DNA of 64,000 bases from NCBI GenBank assembly GCA_963965975.1, contig OZ014417.1, forward strand, positions 62,001 through 126,000, written 5' to 3'. Below the pieces are notes generated by a model. It was not told the origin of the DNA. It did not search any database and saw only the letters and a list, made by a program, of their open reading frames with translations. The DNA is from Xestospongia bergquistia. Lineage: Eukaryota > Porifera > Demospongiae > Haplosclerida > Petrosiidae. Positions 13,742-24,958 of this stretch are shown one piece after another (the stretch's first letter is position 1; each line of letters starts with the position of its first letter). Made by a program: the position numbers and the translations under genes.

Positions 13742-13833
13742 ATTATGTAGATGAACTTGAATATATTGTTTACATAAGATGGTCAAAAATATAAATAAAT
13801 AAATAAATATTTTTGCTGAAATTAATCATTCAG

Positions 13834-14955
13834 TCATGGCTGGGTCAATGGAGGGATATTATCATCATCACTCTGGGTCTCCAGTACATCTATTAAGTCT
13901 CTCATATTATAAATATACCAAGGTGCTACTTCCTTAACACTTAATCTTTCAACATTCCCTCCAAATCCAATAAAGGTATCCTGTAATATAATTATTAGGA
14001 AAGTATAAATTCTGTTTATAAACAACTTACAGCTGGTGGACAAGTTTCATAATCTGTCATGCCATCACCCACCATAACGACACTGTCAATAGATAATAAT
14101 GATGTACAATACAATATAATACATTTACATGTCATGAGCTTTTTTGATTTCTGCCATCACTTGACCTTTTCCTCCATTTTGACATGTCAACTGTTTTTCA
14201 TCAAAACCAGCATATTCACCTGTTAATGTACAAGTCACCTTTACAACAATAGGAAGGGTACCCGTCTGACCTGTTTTACAGGTTGTGGCCTGATGCACAT
14301 GTGAAGGACACATGTCAAATCAAACCAGTTAAACAGGTCATGACACTTGAGCTATGAATATCATTAAAATGTACTCACCACTATCATCGAAGAGTAGCTT
14401 ATTACAATATAATTTCTTGTTAGGGATTCCAATAACTTCTACAATAGGTTCAATGAGTTGTCTAAATCCACCAGATATTACATACACGGATGTATGTCTC
14501 TGATGAAGTAGACTAACCAATTCTCTAAAAACAAAAGATATGACGAGACACAATAGCTTATATCATTTACCTAATGCCAGGAGTTAAGACATTATCAATA
14601 TCAGCTAATTGTTCATCTTTTAATTCATTGACCTGTACAATAGCAATAATAATAATACATTGTTATAATTCATACTTGTTTTAAAGAAGGTTGTATGATA
14701 TCAAGTCGTGATTGCAAAGATTCTCTGTACCCCATAGCACCGGCCATTGCTGTCTTGGTCCTGTTAAGTGGGAATAAATTTGTTCTATTAATTGGTATTA
14801 ACTTACAATGCTTCTACTTCTTCTCCAACGCCACAGGACTCAGCCAAACGATCAATGCCTTCATCACGTATTAGAGTACTATCTACGTCAAAGCAGACGG
14901 CATCAGCGCGCTTAAAAATCTCTTTAACGTGGTAGCGGAGTCGGCGATTAGCCAT
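13834..14955 (-). CDS. PSPH: Phosphoserine phosphatase
   Basis: Seven short exons on the minus strand. The first runs 14807-14955 and carries the HAD nucleophile motif CFDVDSTLIRDEGID. Later exons give LTPGIRELVSLL, VISGGFRQLIEP (motif II Ser), EYAGFDE, GGKGQVM (motif III Lys), VGDGMTDYE (motif IV acids) and FIGFGGNV. The stop is at 13834. The order and spacing match cytosolic PSPH, which releases serine from phosphoserine in the last step of serine synthesis. It is convergent with HPD (about 90 bases between stops) and divergent from the next gene, with 213 bases between starts. Confidence 0.93.
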
Positions 14956-15168
14956 ATTGTGCGAATCTTCGAGACTGCGAAGTACAGAATTACACCCAAA
15001 AAGGATGAAGTTTAAATCTCTCACTGTGAGAGAAAGAAAAATTTTAATGACACTTGTAAACAAAAAGCAGTTTTATATTACGCGACTGTATAATAGACGT
15101 ACGCCCGCATGGTATATTGACTGGGCGTGGTTGTTGCTATGGATACATAACAAATTAACAATCTCAAT

Positions 15169-16097
15169 ATGGCTGCAACTACTAACACCAGTCATTTGCA
15201 AGTGCTCACACATGAAGCAATATTAGGTAAGAACATGATATAAAATTAGTTTGAGCAGTTTGTCTTATTATAATCTTCTATGTTAAGGACTGAAAAACTA
15301 CTTTATTTATTTATCTCTTACTAGATATTGGAGAAAGTATCAAACAAGATTATGATAAAGCAGCAGAATGCAGTAAGCAATGTGCTATAAGGACAACAGA
15401 AGAGGTAGTAAGACGAGAAGAAAAACAACATTATGAAGAATTATTGGAGCAAGCAAGATCTGAATGGAAGAAAGAAAGAGAGCAACTTCTCAAAGATTGT
15501 GAGAAAGAGAAAGAGAAATGTATTAAACTTGAAAAGGCACAATTAGAAACTAAATTAAGATCAGAGTTTGACAGAGAGTTGGCTGAAATGAAGTGTATTC
15601 ATGAAGATGAGAAATGCAAGGCAGTTCGCAAAGCTTGGGAAGATGCAGAAATAGTAAAAAATAGAATCATTGAGGAGACAAGACTTGAAGAGAGAGAAAT
15701 TGCTGCAGAGATAGCAAAAGAAGTAGCACAATATGTAAAACAAGAAAAGATAGAAGCAGAAAATAGAGCTGAGCAAATAAAACTAAAAGAATTAGAAGAT
15801 CAGAAACAACAAATGGAGGTCTTACAAACAACACAAGTATTATTATTGGAGCAAGAATTGCAGTCTTTATATGAAAATAAATTAACAGAAACTTGTGAAC
15901 AATATGATTTAGAACTAGTAGCTTCACAACAATTGTTAGATGAAAAATGTAAAGAACTTCAACATGTTCAAGACCAACTTGAGGAAACGACAAATGACAG
16001 AGATAACTGGAAATTAAAATATGATAATTTAAAAATTGAGTTTTCAGATTTTATAGAGCAGTTCCCAGGATTTAGTGCAGACTTTTTATTAAGTTAA
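15169..16097 (+). CDS. C6orf163: Coiled-coil protein, C6orf163-like
   Basis: Two exons, 15169-15226 and 15325-16097, encode 276 residues. The body from about residue 45 to 255 is one long charged coiled coil rich in Glu, Lys and Gln. The N-terminal LTHEAILDIGESI and the C-terminal FPGFSADFLLS resemble the corresponding ends of vertebrate C6orf163 (DILDIG and FPNLSPGHADFIL). The homology is recalled rather than searched, so it is a moderate call. The molecular function is unknown; vertebrate expression suggests a ciliary or sperm role. It shares a short divergent interval with PSPH. Confidence 0.6.
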
Positions 16098-16120
16098 TCT
16101 TTTTATTGACTATATTTATA

Positions 16121-18419
16121 TTAATTGTGTTCTTGTAATTCAGTCACTGAACAAAATAGACGATCACATTCAGAACAGGAATGAGTCTTTATTAAATACT
16201 CATCAGTATGAGTCTCAGTCTGATCATCAGTACAAGAATGAGTCTTTTGGTCTAAATTTTGAGAGCTGGTTATAGCATTTACTAAGTGACCTAGTCTGCC
16301 TTTCAATGTTCGTTGATTTGGTTCAGGTCTGTGACCAGCAGAATGAAATTTTGGATTTGCAGAATAAGTATGAGGCTCTCTAACATGAGACTGAGACTTG
16401 ACTATGTGACCTGTTTTATCCAAACTTTGCCATAACTTTATAGGTTCTTTGACCTAAAATCACAAATAAAGTTTTATTATTATTATTGTAACTCTTACAA
16501 TAAATCTCTCTCCATCTTGATATGTCAATCTTTGTCTTAATTCAGAGTTCTGTTCTTCCAATAGTTGTATTCTCACTGTATTAGCATTAATATAGTGTCT
16601 AAACTGTGTATTAGTTAATACACTACTGTCAGAAAAAGGATAATCCATTAAAAGATGAGTCTTCTTAATCTCTTCTTTCAGTTGAACTTGAACATCTGAT
16701 AGCTCTTGTTTTAATTTCAAAGACTTATCCTCTAAAGTCAATTTCTCCTCTCTCATATTAGCTACTAACTCCTATGTAATGAAGTATTAACAAGCTATTA
16801 ATACAATTGAATATCAAGACCTTTTCTTTCTTAAGTTTGTCTTCAATTACCACACATTTCTCAGTCATCTCTTGTAGTTTGAATTCAATATTTTGTTTCT
16901 CTGTTATTGATTGACTCAATAATGTATTGAGATGACAACATTTCATATCTAACTTGTCCACTTGATTCAATAAACTTAATTGCTTAGTTTGAAGAGACTA
17001 ATAAACTCATTATCAAAATGCTCCTGTCGTTAAATTAATAATTACCTGACATTTGGACTCAAGATTGTGTAATTGTGTTGTAGTTTTATTCAAATGAAGT
17101 GACTTGTTCTCCAATTCAACACAAACTGTTTCATGATCAGTTTTTAATGTTGCTAACTGACACTCTAACTCATTTTGAATTGACTTCAAATGACTTTCTT
17201 CTTTGGCACAATCTTCTAAAGACATTTTTAAACTGGAAAGATCATTATCTGTTTAGATGAAGGAAATATTTTTCAAGACTAACATTATTACCTTTTTGTT
17301 TTAGTGCTAGTCTCAATAGATTTTCTTGCTTCCTAAGATTTGTCAAATCTTCGTGTAATTTCTCGGACTTTGTAACTTTATTATTTAATTCTTCTTTTAG
17401 CTAATAAATCACTTTATTAAAGAGTACAAAATTAAAGGGATTTACCTCAATAATTTGTGCTAAATGGGACTCTTGACTATTAGTAATAATATTTTGACAT
17501 GACTCTTGAGTTGATTTCACTTCTCTTTGTAATTCTATTATTGTATTATTAAGTTTAGTATTCTGCTCTTGTAACTGAGACATATGATATTGTTGTGAAG
17601 CAATTTCAGTGGCCATCTTTTCATGTTGGGCTGTAACACTTATGACAGAAAAAATAGCATTTAATTTAAGTCAATATCATGTAATGTACCTTATATAATT
17701 CTCTTTGATGTTACTCAAATTTATTTCAGTAATTGCCATTAACTTGCTAATATCAAGTCGACTTGTATCGACAGATTGGCCACACCCACTTAATTCATTA
17801 CATAACAATTGTATGTTTGTAGCTAAAGATGTCAATAACTGTATAATGTCTGGACATTTTTGACAGCTGGTCATTGATGTCTGTATGGTCTGTGTACTAA
17901 CTGTTTTTATATGGACTTGAGGTTGTGGTATCTCATGTTTTGATAGAGGTTGTGGTACCTAAGTAAACAATAACAAGTTATTATCATATATTATTAATCA
18001 TACTTCTTTATTTAATTCTTTATATTTAAATGATTGTTGTAGAAATCCACGTGAGAACCTTTTAACAGAGGTAGAGAGTGACATAGGAAGAGATGAAGAT
18101 GTTCGTCCATTGCTGCTCTCAAAATCATAAATGCAAGTTTGAAGTAACAGCAGTAATCTGCATACAATGTTATAATAGATTAATATGTACTATAACACAC
18201 TTACCTATCAACTAATAACTCCAATGAAAGTATACGATGCTCTTCAGCAGTCATATTACTAGTCTTTGATAATATTTCATTGACATCAATTGTAATAGCT
18301 AATCTCTCTGGATAGCGCCATGATGGTACTGATAAAGAAGGCGTCCCCAGTCTATTGTGAAGGTCTTTAAGGACAGTCTGTAATACTCGTATATCACTTT
18401 GCTGAATAAGAGTTGACAT
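16121..18419 (-). CDS. CCDC157: CCDC157-like coiled-coil protein
   Basis: About ten exons on the minus strand, ATG at 18417-18419, stop at 16121. The N-terminal globular part has VPSWRYPERLAITIDV and LELLVDRLLLLLQTC, closely matching the PSWKFPDRMA and LVIDRLLLLLQSC blocks of CCDC157. A CxxCP segment (SCQKCPD) follows. From about residue 200 onward there are several hundred residues of coiled coil (for example HMSQLQEQNTKLNNTI and EEKLTLEDKSLKLKQEL). The tail has SYSHVREPHTY-like basic sequence and a CSECDRLF pair of cysteines. The vertebrate gene is linked to spermatogenesis. It is convergent with the C6orf163-like gene, 23 bases between stops. Confidence 0.75.
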
Positions 18420-18498
18420 TTTTTGAAAATACCGGCAAGGAAAAAGGGTGGGCCTTAGGAAACCACGCCTTTAATCAAGTCTATCGAAAGATTGACCT

Positions 18499-19591
18499 AT
18501 GGACTGGTTTTTGCAAGCGTTAATAATACTATGCGGTTGTATTTCATTTCATGGACTGTATTTTCTCTTGAGATGGAAGATTCTACCTGGTAAAATAAAA
18601 GAGCTTTCCTCCTCAAAATCTAACCAAAATCATCCTGGACATGCAGTAGCTATAGTGTCTGAAAAGTAACACAATGTTTTCTTATGCAACATGTTATAAT
18701 AAAATGTTATTAGAGTTGTAGGATTGTACATGTCCATAGTATGTGGTTCAAGTGGACTGTTCATTTTATGGGAAACACATGAAGACATTCTTTATACAAA
18801 GTAATTGTGTCATTATAACCAAATATAGAGTTTAAGTATGTGTGGTATTTGTGTTCCTTTAGGTCTTCAGTTGTATTACCAGCTGTTTGTTATATATACT
18901 GGTATTTTATTCATGATATAATAGCTATGTATGAGACATTCAGATTAAGTCGATTAAATGTAGCAGTCCATCAGAGCAGTCTACATCAGTTCCTTGGCTT
19001 TCTTAAATACAAGAAACTTTTCATTTTCCATCATCTGGTCTTTATAATTTTAGCATTACCATTTGGAGTAAGTTCTTCATTGTATATGTTTGTAGTTTAG
19101 TCTCTCTCTATTAGCAAGGAAAAATGACTAATGATGTTGGCTATGGACTCATTGGGTATTTATTTATCATGGAATGGAGTACTTCATTTATATCACTATA
19201 TTTCATTTTAGAACACGTAAGTTATTAATTTTAATATAACTATTAATTGAATTATAGTTATAAGCTGTAATATCATTGGTCAGATTTGATATATATCTTC
19301 TTTGCCATCTTCTAGATTGGTTACAAGGACACTCTATTGCAACAAATTGTTGGCATTCTGTTTTTAGTGATATTTTTTATTGTACGTATTTTATCTCTAC
19401 CTCACATGTATTGGGTCTATGCTCAACAACATTTTAATGGTGATCTTATAAAGGCTATTTCCTCAATGTATTGGTTTTGTCATGGAGCTATGATAGGTAC
19501 TTTAATTCTACAGTCTATTTGGTTTAGTGCTATTGTTAACAAAGTTTTACATGGAGCTCGTAAAGTGTATAATAAAATTAATATTAAATGA
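18499..19591 (+). CDS. TLC-domain membrane protein (TLCD4/TMEM56-like)
   Basis: Five exons starting at ATG 18499. The predicted protein has an N-terminal hydrophobic segment (ALIILCGCISFHGLYFLL), then KVVGLY, SGLFILW and YIYWYFIHDIIAMYE. Next come IFHHLVFIILALPFG (the paired His of TLC domains), IMEWSTSFISLYFILEH, and FLVIFFIVRILSLPHMYW, which is close to FFIVRIASML of TMEM56. It ends with another membrane helix and a basic tail. The TLC family includes ceramide synthases and lipid-modulating TLCD proteins; which TLCD subgroup this belongs to is not settled. Its ATG lies 79 bases from the divergent CCDC157 start. Confidence 0.75.
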
Positions 19592-20344
19592 AATATTGTT
19601 TTAATTATTTTTGTTAATTTTAAAAATAATGAATTTTAAATTTTTGATAAATTTATCTTCAGTTGAGTAAACATGGGGAGGAGAAGGAGGCCCCTGTATT
19701 TGGTTTGTGATGGATATAGTTGTTATTATGCTATAGGATTATTTAAATGGTTATTAATCTTATTCTGACTGAAGCAATTCTATCAATCTAGTTATTACAA
19801 AGAAAATGGAGGAGAGAGATGGTCTTAGCAGATCCACTGTTGCCCTGGTAACAGAGAGGTATATTTTAATATGTATATAGTTTAACATGGTATGTATAAC
19901 AGATATTATCATTAACAAATATGAGAGTACACAATGGACTGTACCAAGGAGTGGTGACTGTGAAATATGGCACGTCATTACATCTGTTGAGACAATTCCT
20001 ACATTCAGTCATTTTATTACATCCTTCATATCCTCACAGTTATCAAGATCTGTTTGTCTTTAATACTATTCAAATAAAGGGAATGTTTCAACATTATAAT
20101 GCTTAGTCTCATTAGGTATAGCAATTGTGATAAATGTAACTATAGTAATAGACATATAAAAAAACCATTATGATCGCTTATATCATTGTCAGGTGAGTCA
20201 CCAGGACTGTTTAAGTGTTGCTTTATAGGGCATGCCCAGTCTCTTAAGCTATAAAGCAGCAAAATGAGGCTGGAGCCAAGACCAGGTTATTAATTATAAT
20301 TTCGCATTGAAGTATGTTGCTTCAACATTTTATTAAATTATTAA

Positions 20345-20612
20345 AAAGTGTTGTTGTGTTCCCCCATACAACTCTACTGACTCACCAGTGGGACATTCTA
20401 CTATCCAGGATTCCTTGCTATTCTTAGCTAGTACTAGCTGGAGCATTGCCCCTCACCTCAAACTAGCCATACTGGGATTCAAGGGCAGGGCCTGTTATTG
20501 TCAATAGAATTGGGAATGTAAGTTTCTTCAGGTTTAACCCAGACTATCAGCCATATCCTAGTCCAACCTATAAGGATACTTGTAATCTCTTACCAGTATG
20601 CTAGCAACCACT
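20345..20612 (-). repeat. Diverged copy of the dispersed structured repeat found in the UNC93 array
   Basis: Read on the minus strand, this stretch shows GCTAGCATACT, GACTAGGATA, GGGTTAAACC, TGAATCCCAGTATGGCT, GCTCCAGC, AATAGCAAGGAATCCTGG, GGTGAGTCAGTAGAG and GAACACAAC followed by a T-run. The same blocks occur in the same order in the 366-bp element at 52233-52598. It is truncated and diverged at its 5' end. Confidence 0.6.
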
Positions 20613-20943
20613 TCAAAAAATAACTATTCAAATTTATATTTTTAAAGTTTAAGAATGAAACTAGTCCAATTTAAGCAAACTATAACAGTACTAATTCTAT
20701 TAATTTATCATTCTATTAAGCCACGATCCTGTACATGTACTCATTTTAGCTAAACATGTACTTTATGTACACGTATTTGACAATATATTATCAACAGTAC
20801 ATATTTCTAATACATTACTGAGTATGAACAAAAATTGGAATAAGAGGTAATGATTTATGATGATAGAATTATATGACAAAGTTCAGGTACAATAGATACA
20901 TTTTATTAATACCTTAAAGTATATTATATACTAATTATAGGGT

Positions 20944-21501
20944 GTTCTCTCACGTCATGAGATCTACTCTATCAATGAAGATAAATATCAAGAAACTGTT
21001 CAGTTTATTTGATCACAAGAACAAGTTTGGGTTAGTAAAGCAGTTATTACACAAAGAGATGACACTGGATTATTTCATCCTGATCAATACAAGTGTATCA
21101 TTCATTACCTTTATGTCTGTAGATGAGTATAGTACATGTACATTTATAACACATTAAGATTGTCAAATTTATATATACTCAACTATTTTTACAATATTTT
21201 AGGAGTTGTTATCAAACAGTTAAAGTCATTACAACTTTAACAACACTACTGACGTTAACTTTCACAGACACAGCTCAAAAAAATTCTATTAGATTTTATA
21301 AAATGATTTTGTTGTGTTGCCACATACGACTCTACTAATTCACCATCTAACACAACAATAGATGATACTTAATCTCATATCTATTCTCCAGATATATCAA
21401 GCCCATATGTATTTTCTCTAAGCCCAACAAACCCTCTTGTTAATCCAGTTTACCATGGACCAGTTATACTAGACTGTGGGTCATATGGCATGACATTATA
21501 A
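20944..21501 (+). pseudogene. Possible decayed gene, unrecognised
   Basis: Three coding-like stretches occur in different frames. The first, near 20944-21008, reads EIYSINEDKYQETVQF and then stops. The second, near 21022-21125, reads VWVSKAVITQRDDTGLF. The third, at 21391-21501, follows a CAG acceptor-like site and reads SPYVFSLSPTNPL and GPVILDCGSYGM before a stop. The frame changes suggest a decayed gene, but chance frames cannot be excluded. Confidence 0.2.
21300..21345 (-). repeat. Fragment of the dispersed structured repeat (3' end)
   Basis: On the minus strand GGTGAATTAGTAGAG and GTGGCAACACAAC match the last 40 bases of the element (GGGTGAGCGAGTAGGAATCG and TTTGGGCAACACAC). Confidence 0.45.
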
Positions 21502-21795
21502 TAAAAGTAATAATAATACAATACAATACATTATAGCATTATAGTATATGCATTGTTATACGATATTATTTAAGTGTTAAATAGTATGCTATATGACTAT
21601 ATGCTATTGTATTGTGTGATGCAGTAATTAACACTAATACTATAACAGAAAATAAATTAACTCTGAAAAAAATTTCCAGCTTAACGAAATTATGAATATA
21701 ATAATTATTATTATTAATTTTAATAGCTTTTAGGACAGACACACCTTAAAATCACGTGGTTCTTATTCAACATTCATAATCGCTAAATTGATGCA

Positions 21796-23535
21796 ATGCT
21801 GTCTTTATCAAAGATGTCTTTACTTTTCCTTACCTCCTTCATTTTACTAACAGTTTCTGCTGCTCAGGGAAAGTTATCTTGGCTTCTACAAAGAGGCGAT
21901 AATGGCGGTACTAGGTGTGCTGCTTGTGTTATCGTAGTTGGATTAACTGAACAGCTCGCAGAAATATATAATGAAACGATTGCTGACTCTCTGGCTCGCT
22001 TCTGTAACTATCTTCCCCTTGGTTTTCAAGAGGCTTGCAAGATGTTAGTGGAAGAATATGGTCCTGGTATTATAGCTATCATTGAAAATAAAGAAACTCC
22101 TGATGTTGCTTGTTATGGCATTAATCTTTGCAAACATGATTCACCAACTATGTGTCATCTGTTCCCATTACCGGGTAACATGTCTACACCAGCTGATCAG
22201 TCCCTCAAAGTCAAATTTGCTATTAAGAGAGCTATCAATGCTCGAGGTCGTCCTTTTGTCTTCCCAGATCTTTGCAATCTACCCATTATTAAAGATATCT
22301 GCAAACTTATTGACAAATTTGGAGAAGATCATGAACCTCTTGAAGATATAGATGGTGATGGTTTCTCTGATGTCCAGACATTTCGTGGATCAGCATGGCG
22401 TGGGAAAGATTGCAATGATTTGGATAATAAAATATATCCTGGTCGACATACAACAGATGATGGTGTATTCGATAGTAATTGTAATGGAATAGTTGGTATA
22501 GATACATCAACAGGTCGGACATATGAAGATCAATGGTGTAATGGAACAAAACCAATGGGAACTGTTATCCTTGGAGATAGTGCAGGAGCACATTTTCATA
22601 TACCACCAGAATGGTTGACAGCTAAAGATTTAAATACTGAAACATTTAAAGATCTCTTTTTTATCTTGGAAAATGAATTTGACTGGCCAATGTTATCGTC
22701 TACCACAGGTCATGCAGACCCTGAGAAATGGCGTAAAGATATATCAGGTCCAGTAGAATCCACGTATCTTAAATTTCGAGCTCGAAATCGTTGTAATCAT
22801 CGAGACTTTCAAAACATTGCTGTCAATGGTGCTCGCTCATCTTCAATGAAAGAAAAGATCATGAAAACCTTTTCTCGTAACCAAACCTTTGATAATCCAG
22901 CACTAGTGTCAGTGGAATTAATAGGCAATGATGTTTGCAGTGGTCATCATGACATGAGTCATATGACAAAACCAGAAGAGTACTATGATAATATGCACTC
23001 AATCTTCCAATATTTGGACACAATTTTACCACCTGGATCAGCTGTGATTGCTTCAGGATTAGTAGATGGTCGAGTTCTTTATGAAGCTCTTCACAATCGA
23101 ATTCATCCCATTGGTAGTACTAGACGTGATGTGACATACTCTCAATTTTATGATTATCTTAATTGTCTTCAAGTATCTCCATGTTTTGGTTGGATGAATA
23201 CTAATGAAACATGGCGTAATTTGACAACAGAACGTGCTATGGAACTTAACAAAGCATTAAAACAGTTGATAGCTAATACAAGTTATACTAATATTAAAGT
23301 CTATGACTTTCCAGTGCCTATCGCAGAGGTTTTCAGACGATGGGAAGCAAAGGGAGGACACATGTGGGATTTAATAGAACCAGTTGATGGCTTCCATCCT
23401 AACCAGCTTGGAAATGCTTTATCAGCAAATGTGTCATGGGAGATATTGGAGACAAACTACCCACAGCTAATTCCACCACTTAATCCGTTCAATGACCTTA
23501 TTGAAAGGCAGTTTGGTGATCAAGGAGGATATTAA
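21796..23535 (+). CDS. AOAH: Acyloxyacyl hydrolase
   Basis: One uninterrupted frame of 579 residues, close to human AOAH at 575. A signal peptide (LLFLTSFILLTVSAAQG) precedes a saposin B-type domain with Cys residues at CAACVIVVG and later ACYGINLC. A calcium-binding segment follows (DIDGDGFSDV, KDCNDLDNKIYPGR, DSNCNGI). The GDSL-type hydrolase domain has ILGDSAGAHFHIPPEW with the catalytic Ser, GNDVCSG, CLQVSPCFGWM and the catalytic pair in DGFHPNQ. The C terminus is FGDQGGY. AOAH removes secondary acyl chains from lipid A and so detoxifies lipopolysaccharide. A second in-frame Met at residue 7 is an equally possible start. Having no intron, it contrasts with most multi-exon neighbours. Confidence 0.95.
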   Translation: MLSLSKMSLLFLTSFILLTVSAAQGKLSWLLQRGDNGGTRCAACVIVVGLTEQLAEIYNETIADSLARFCNYLPLGFQEACKMLVEEYGPGIIAIIENKETPDVACYGINLCKHDSPTMCHLFPLPGNMSTPADQSLKVKFAIKRAINARGRPFVFPDLCNLPIIKDICKLIDKFGEDHEPLEDIDGDGFSDVQTFRGSAWRGKDCNDLDNKIYPGRHTTDDGVFDSNCNGIVGIDTSTGRTYEDQWCNGTKPMGTVILGDSAGAHFHIPPEWLTAKDLNTETFKDLFFILENEFDWPMLSSTTGHADPEKWRKDISGPVESTYLKFRARNRCNHRDFQNIAVNGARSSSMKEKIMKTFSRNQTFDNPALVSVELIGNDVCSGHHDMSHMTKPEEYYDNMHSIFQYLDTILPPGSAVIASGLVDGRVLYEALHNRIHPIGSTRRDVTYSQFYDYLNCLQVSPCFGWMNTNETWRNLTTERAMELNKALKQLIANTSYTNIKVYDFPVPIAEVFRRWEAKGGHMWDLIEPVDGFHPNQLGNALSANVSWEILETNYPQLIPPLNPFNDLIERQFGDQGGY

Positions 23536-23641
23536 TCAACTCGTGTGTATGCAACACCTTAAAAAAGAAAACAACTTAGCTTGGGACTTTCAGTTTTATT
23601 ATAAGAATAAACAAATATGTGTGTTACATAAACATTGAAAA

Positions 23642-24803
23642 TTATAGTTCCATATCGTCATTGTCTTCTATATCATCATAAAGTATGTCACTATCAAAAA
23701 TAAAAGTTATATTTATCCAAAACAGTAGATGCGTACTTTGATAAGATATTCTTATCACTAGTAGGGACTTCTGATGGATTGTCTGCTGTTGATGCCTATA
23801 AAAATCACATGATGATAATGTAATAGTCATGTGATGATTAGACAAGGTACCTGAATTTGATCCAACAGATGAGCCTTCCATACAGTTTGCCTTATATGGT
23901 GACTTGGTTTAATATAAGGGACAAGTTCCATACAAGGTTTATTAACTACTTCATTCCTACTAAATGGATATATACTAGACATATACTCCAGAAAAATGGA
24001 TGTATACTACAAATACACGTCAAAACTCAAAGTAATGGATACATACCAAAAATATGACATGATATTGTACTTACATTTCTTTTATAATATTTGATGGTAA
24101 TAATGTCTCCTTTTTTGATGATTCCATTATAGTCTGAACTTCAGGGGCTATCCAAACATGAGATGGAGATCTAGATAAGAAGTGAACATAATAAACCACA
24201 CCCCTTCATTAAACAGACCTTTCTGGAGTGTCATCATCACTAAGATCTTCAAGAATAACTTCCCACTTTCCTGTTGTGGATAGAGACTGGTTTAATTCTG
24301 GATCTTGACACATGGGATCTTTAATAATGAAAACACCATTATTACTAGTTCTATTGGGTTCTTCAATTAATTGAGGGGTATCCTCTTCATTATAAGTCAT
24401 TAACTGATAATTAAACCAATCAGTTGGTTGAAGAGTAGTGTCTATATTTTGATAGTCTGTGTGATAAGGGGGTGTGGTCAACTGTAGCTGTTCCATATGT
24501 GAAGACATCTGTTCTTCACTAAGATATCGTTTACTTTCTACTCTATAACATAAAGACAATTAAATGAGTAATATAAACAATATTATAAATGTCAGAATGA
24601 CTTACATTTCTGTGTCATTGTTTATATTTCTTATACGTTTCCCTAATCTCGCCTAGAGACACATTTATCACGTGATAATCACATGATTCACTTACCTTTC
24701 CTGATTCAAGTGGGTGAGGGTAGAGAATCGCATCTTCATCATAGTGACCGCACCCATTTGTATTAGCCAACCAATCAGATACTGCCTTATTTAAGAATGC
24801 CAT
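23642..24803 (-). CDS. HCFC1R1-like acidic protein
   Basis: Seven exons on the minus strand: 24696-24803, 24606-24652, 24219-24542, 24075-24170, 23851-23890, 23737-23795 and 23642-23690, encoding 240 residues. The N terminus is AFLNKAVSDWLA. The segment KRYLSEEQMSSHMEQLQL resembles the KQFLSEENMATHFSQLSL block of host cell factor C1 regulator 1, and both proteins end in MEL after acidic residues. Elsewhere there are KWEVILEDLSDDDTPE and HVWIAPEVQTIM. HCFC1R1 is known as a small HCF-1-binding, nuclear-export-linked protein; transfer of that role is inference. No folded domain is evident. Its start lies 155 bases from the divergent receptor gene. Confidence 0.55.
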
Positions 24804-24958
24804 CAGTAAAGTTTATGATAATACCTGATAGTCTCGATATATTAGAATCTCTGATAGAAGTGTCCAGAAAACATGATTACATTACATTAATGTGCTGATA
24901 GTCACACCTTTCGACCTTTGACCTTGCCACACCCTTACTAGCACCACCCAAATTAATC

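Larger units (their letters stand above)
19592..21795. other. Gene-poor region with repeats and decayed coding-like stretches
   Basis: No intact gene was found. A 32-codon frame starts near 19673 (GRRRRPLYLVCDGYSC) and a short exon-like frame lies at about 19806-19859, but these do not join into a sensible protein. A small hairpin with arms GCTTTATAG/CTATAAAGC lies at about 20219-20262. Repeat copies at 20345-20612 and 21300-21345 and a possible pseudogene are listed separately. Confidence 0.4.

Noticed and set aside
15561..15993. Hydrophobic minus-strand frames
   Set aside because: They are antisense shadows of the Glu/Lys-rich coiled coil of the C6orf163-like gene.
20345..20520. Plus-strand frame reading TDSPVGHSTIQDSLLFL as a possible exon
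   Set aside because: The same bases on the minus strand match the dispersed structured repeat in order, so the frame is a by-product of the repeat.
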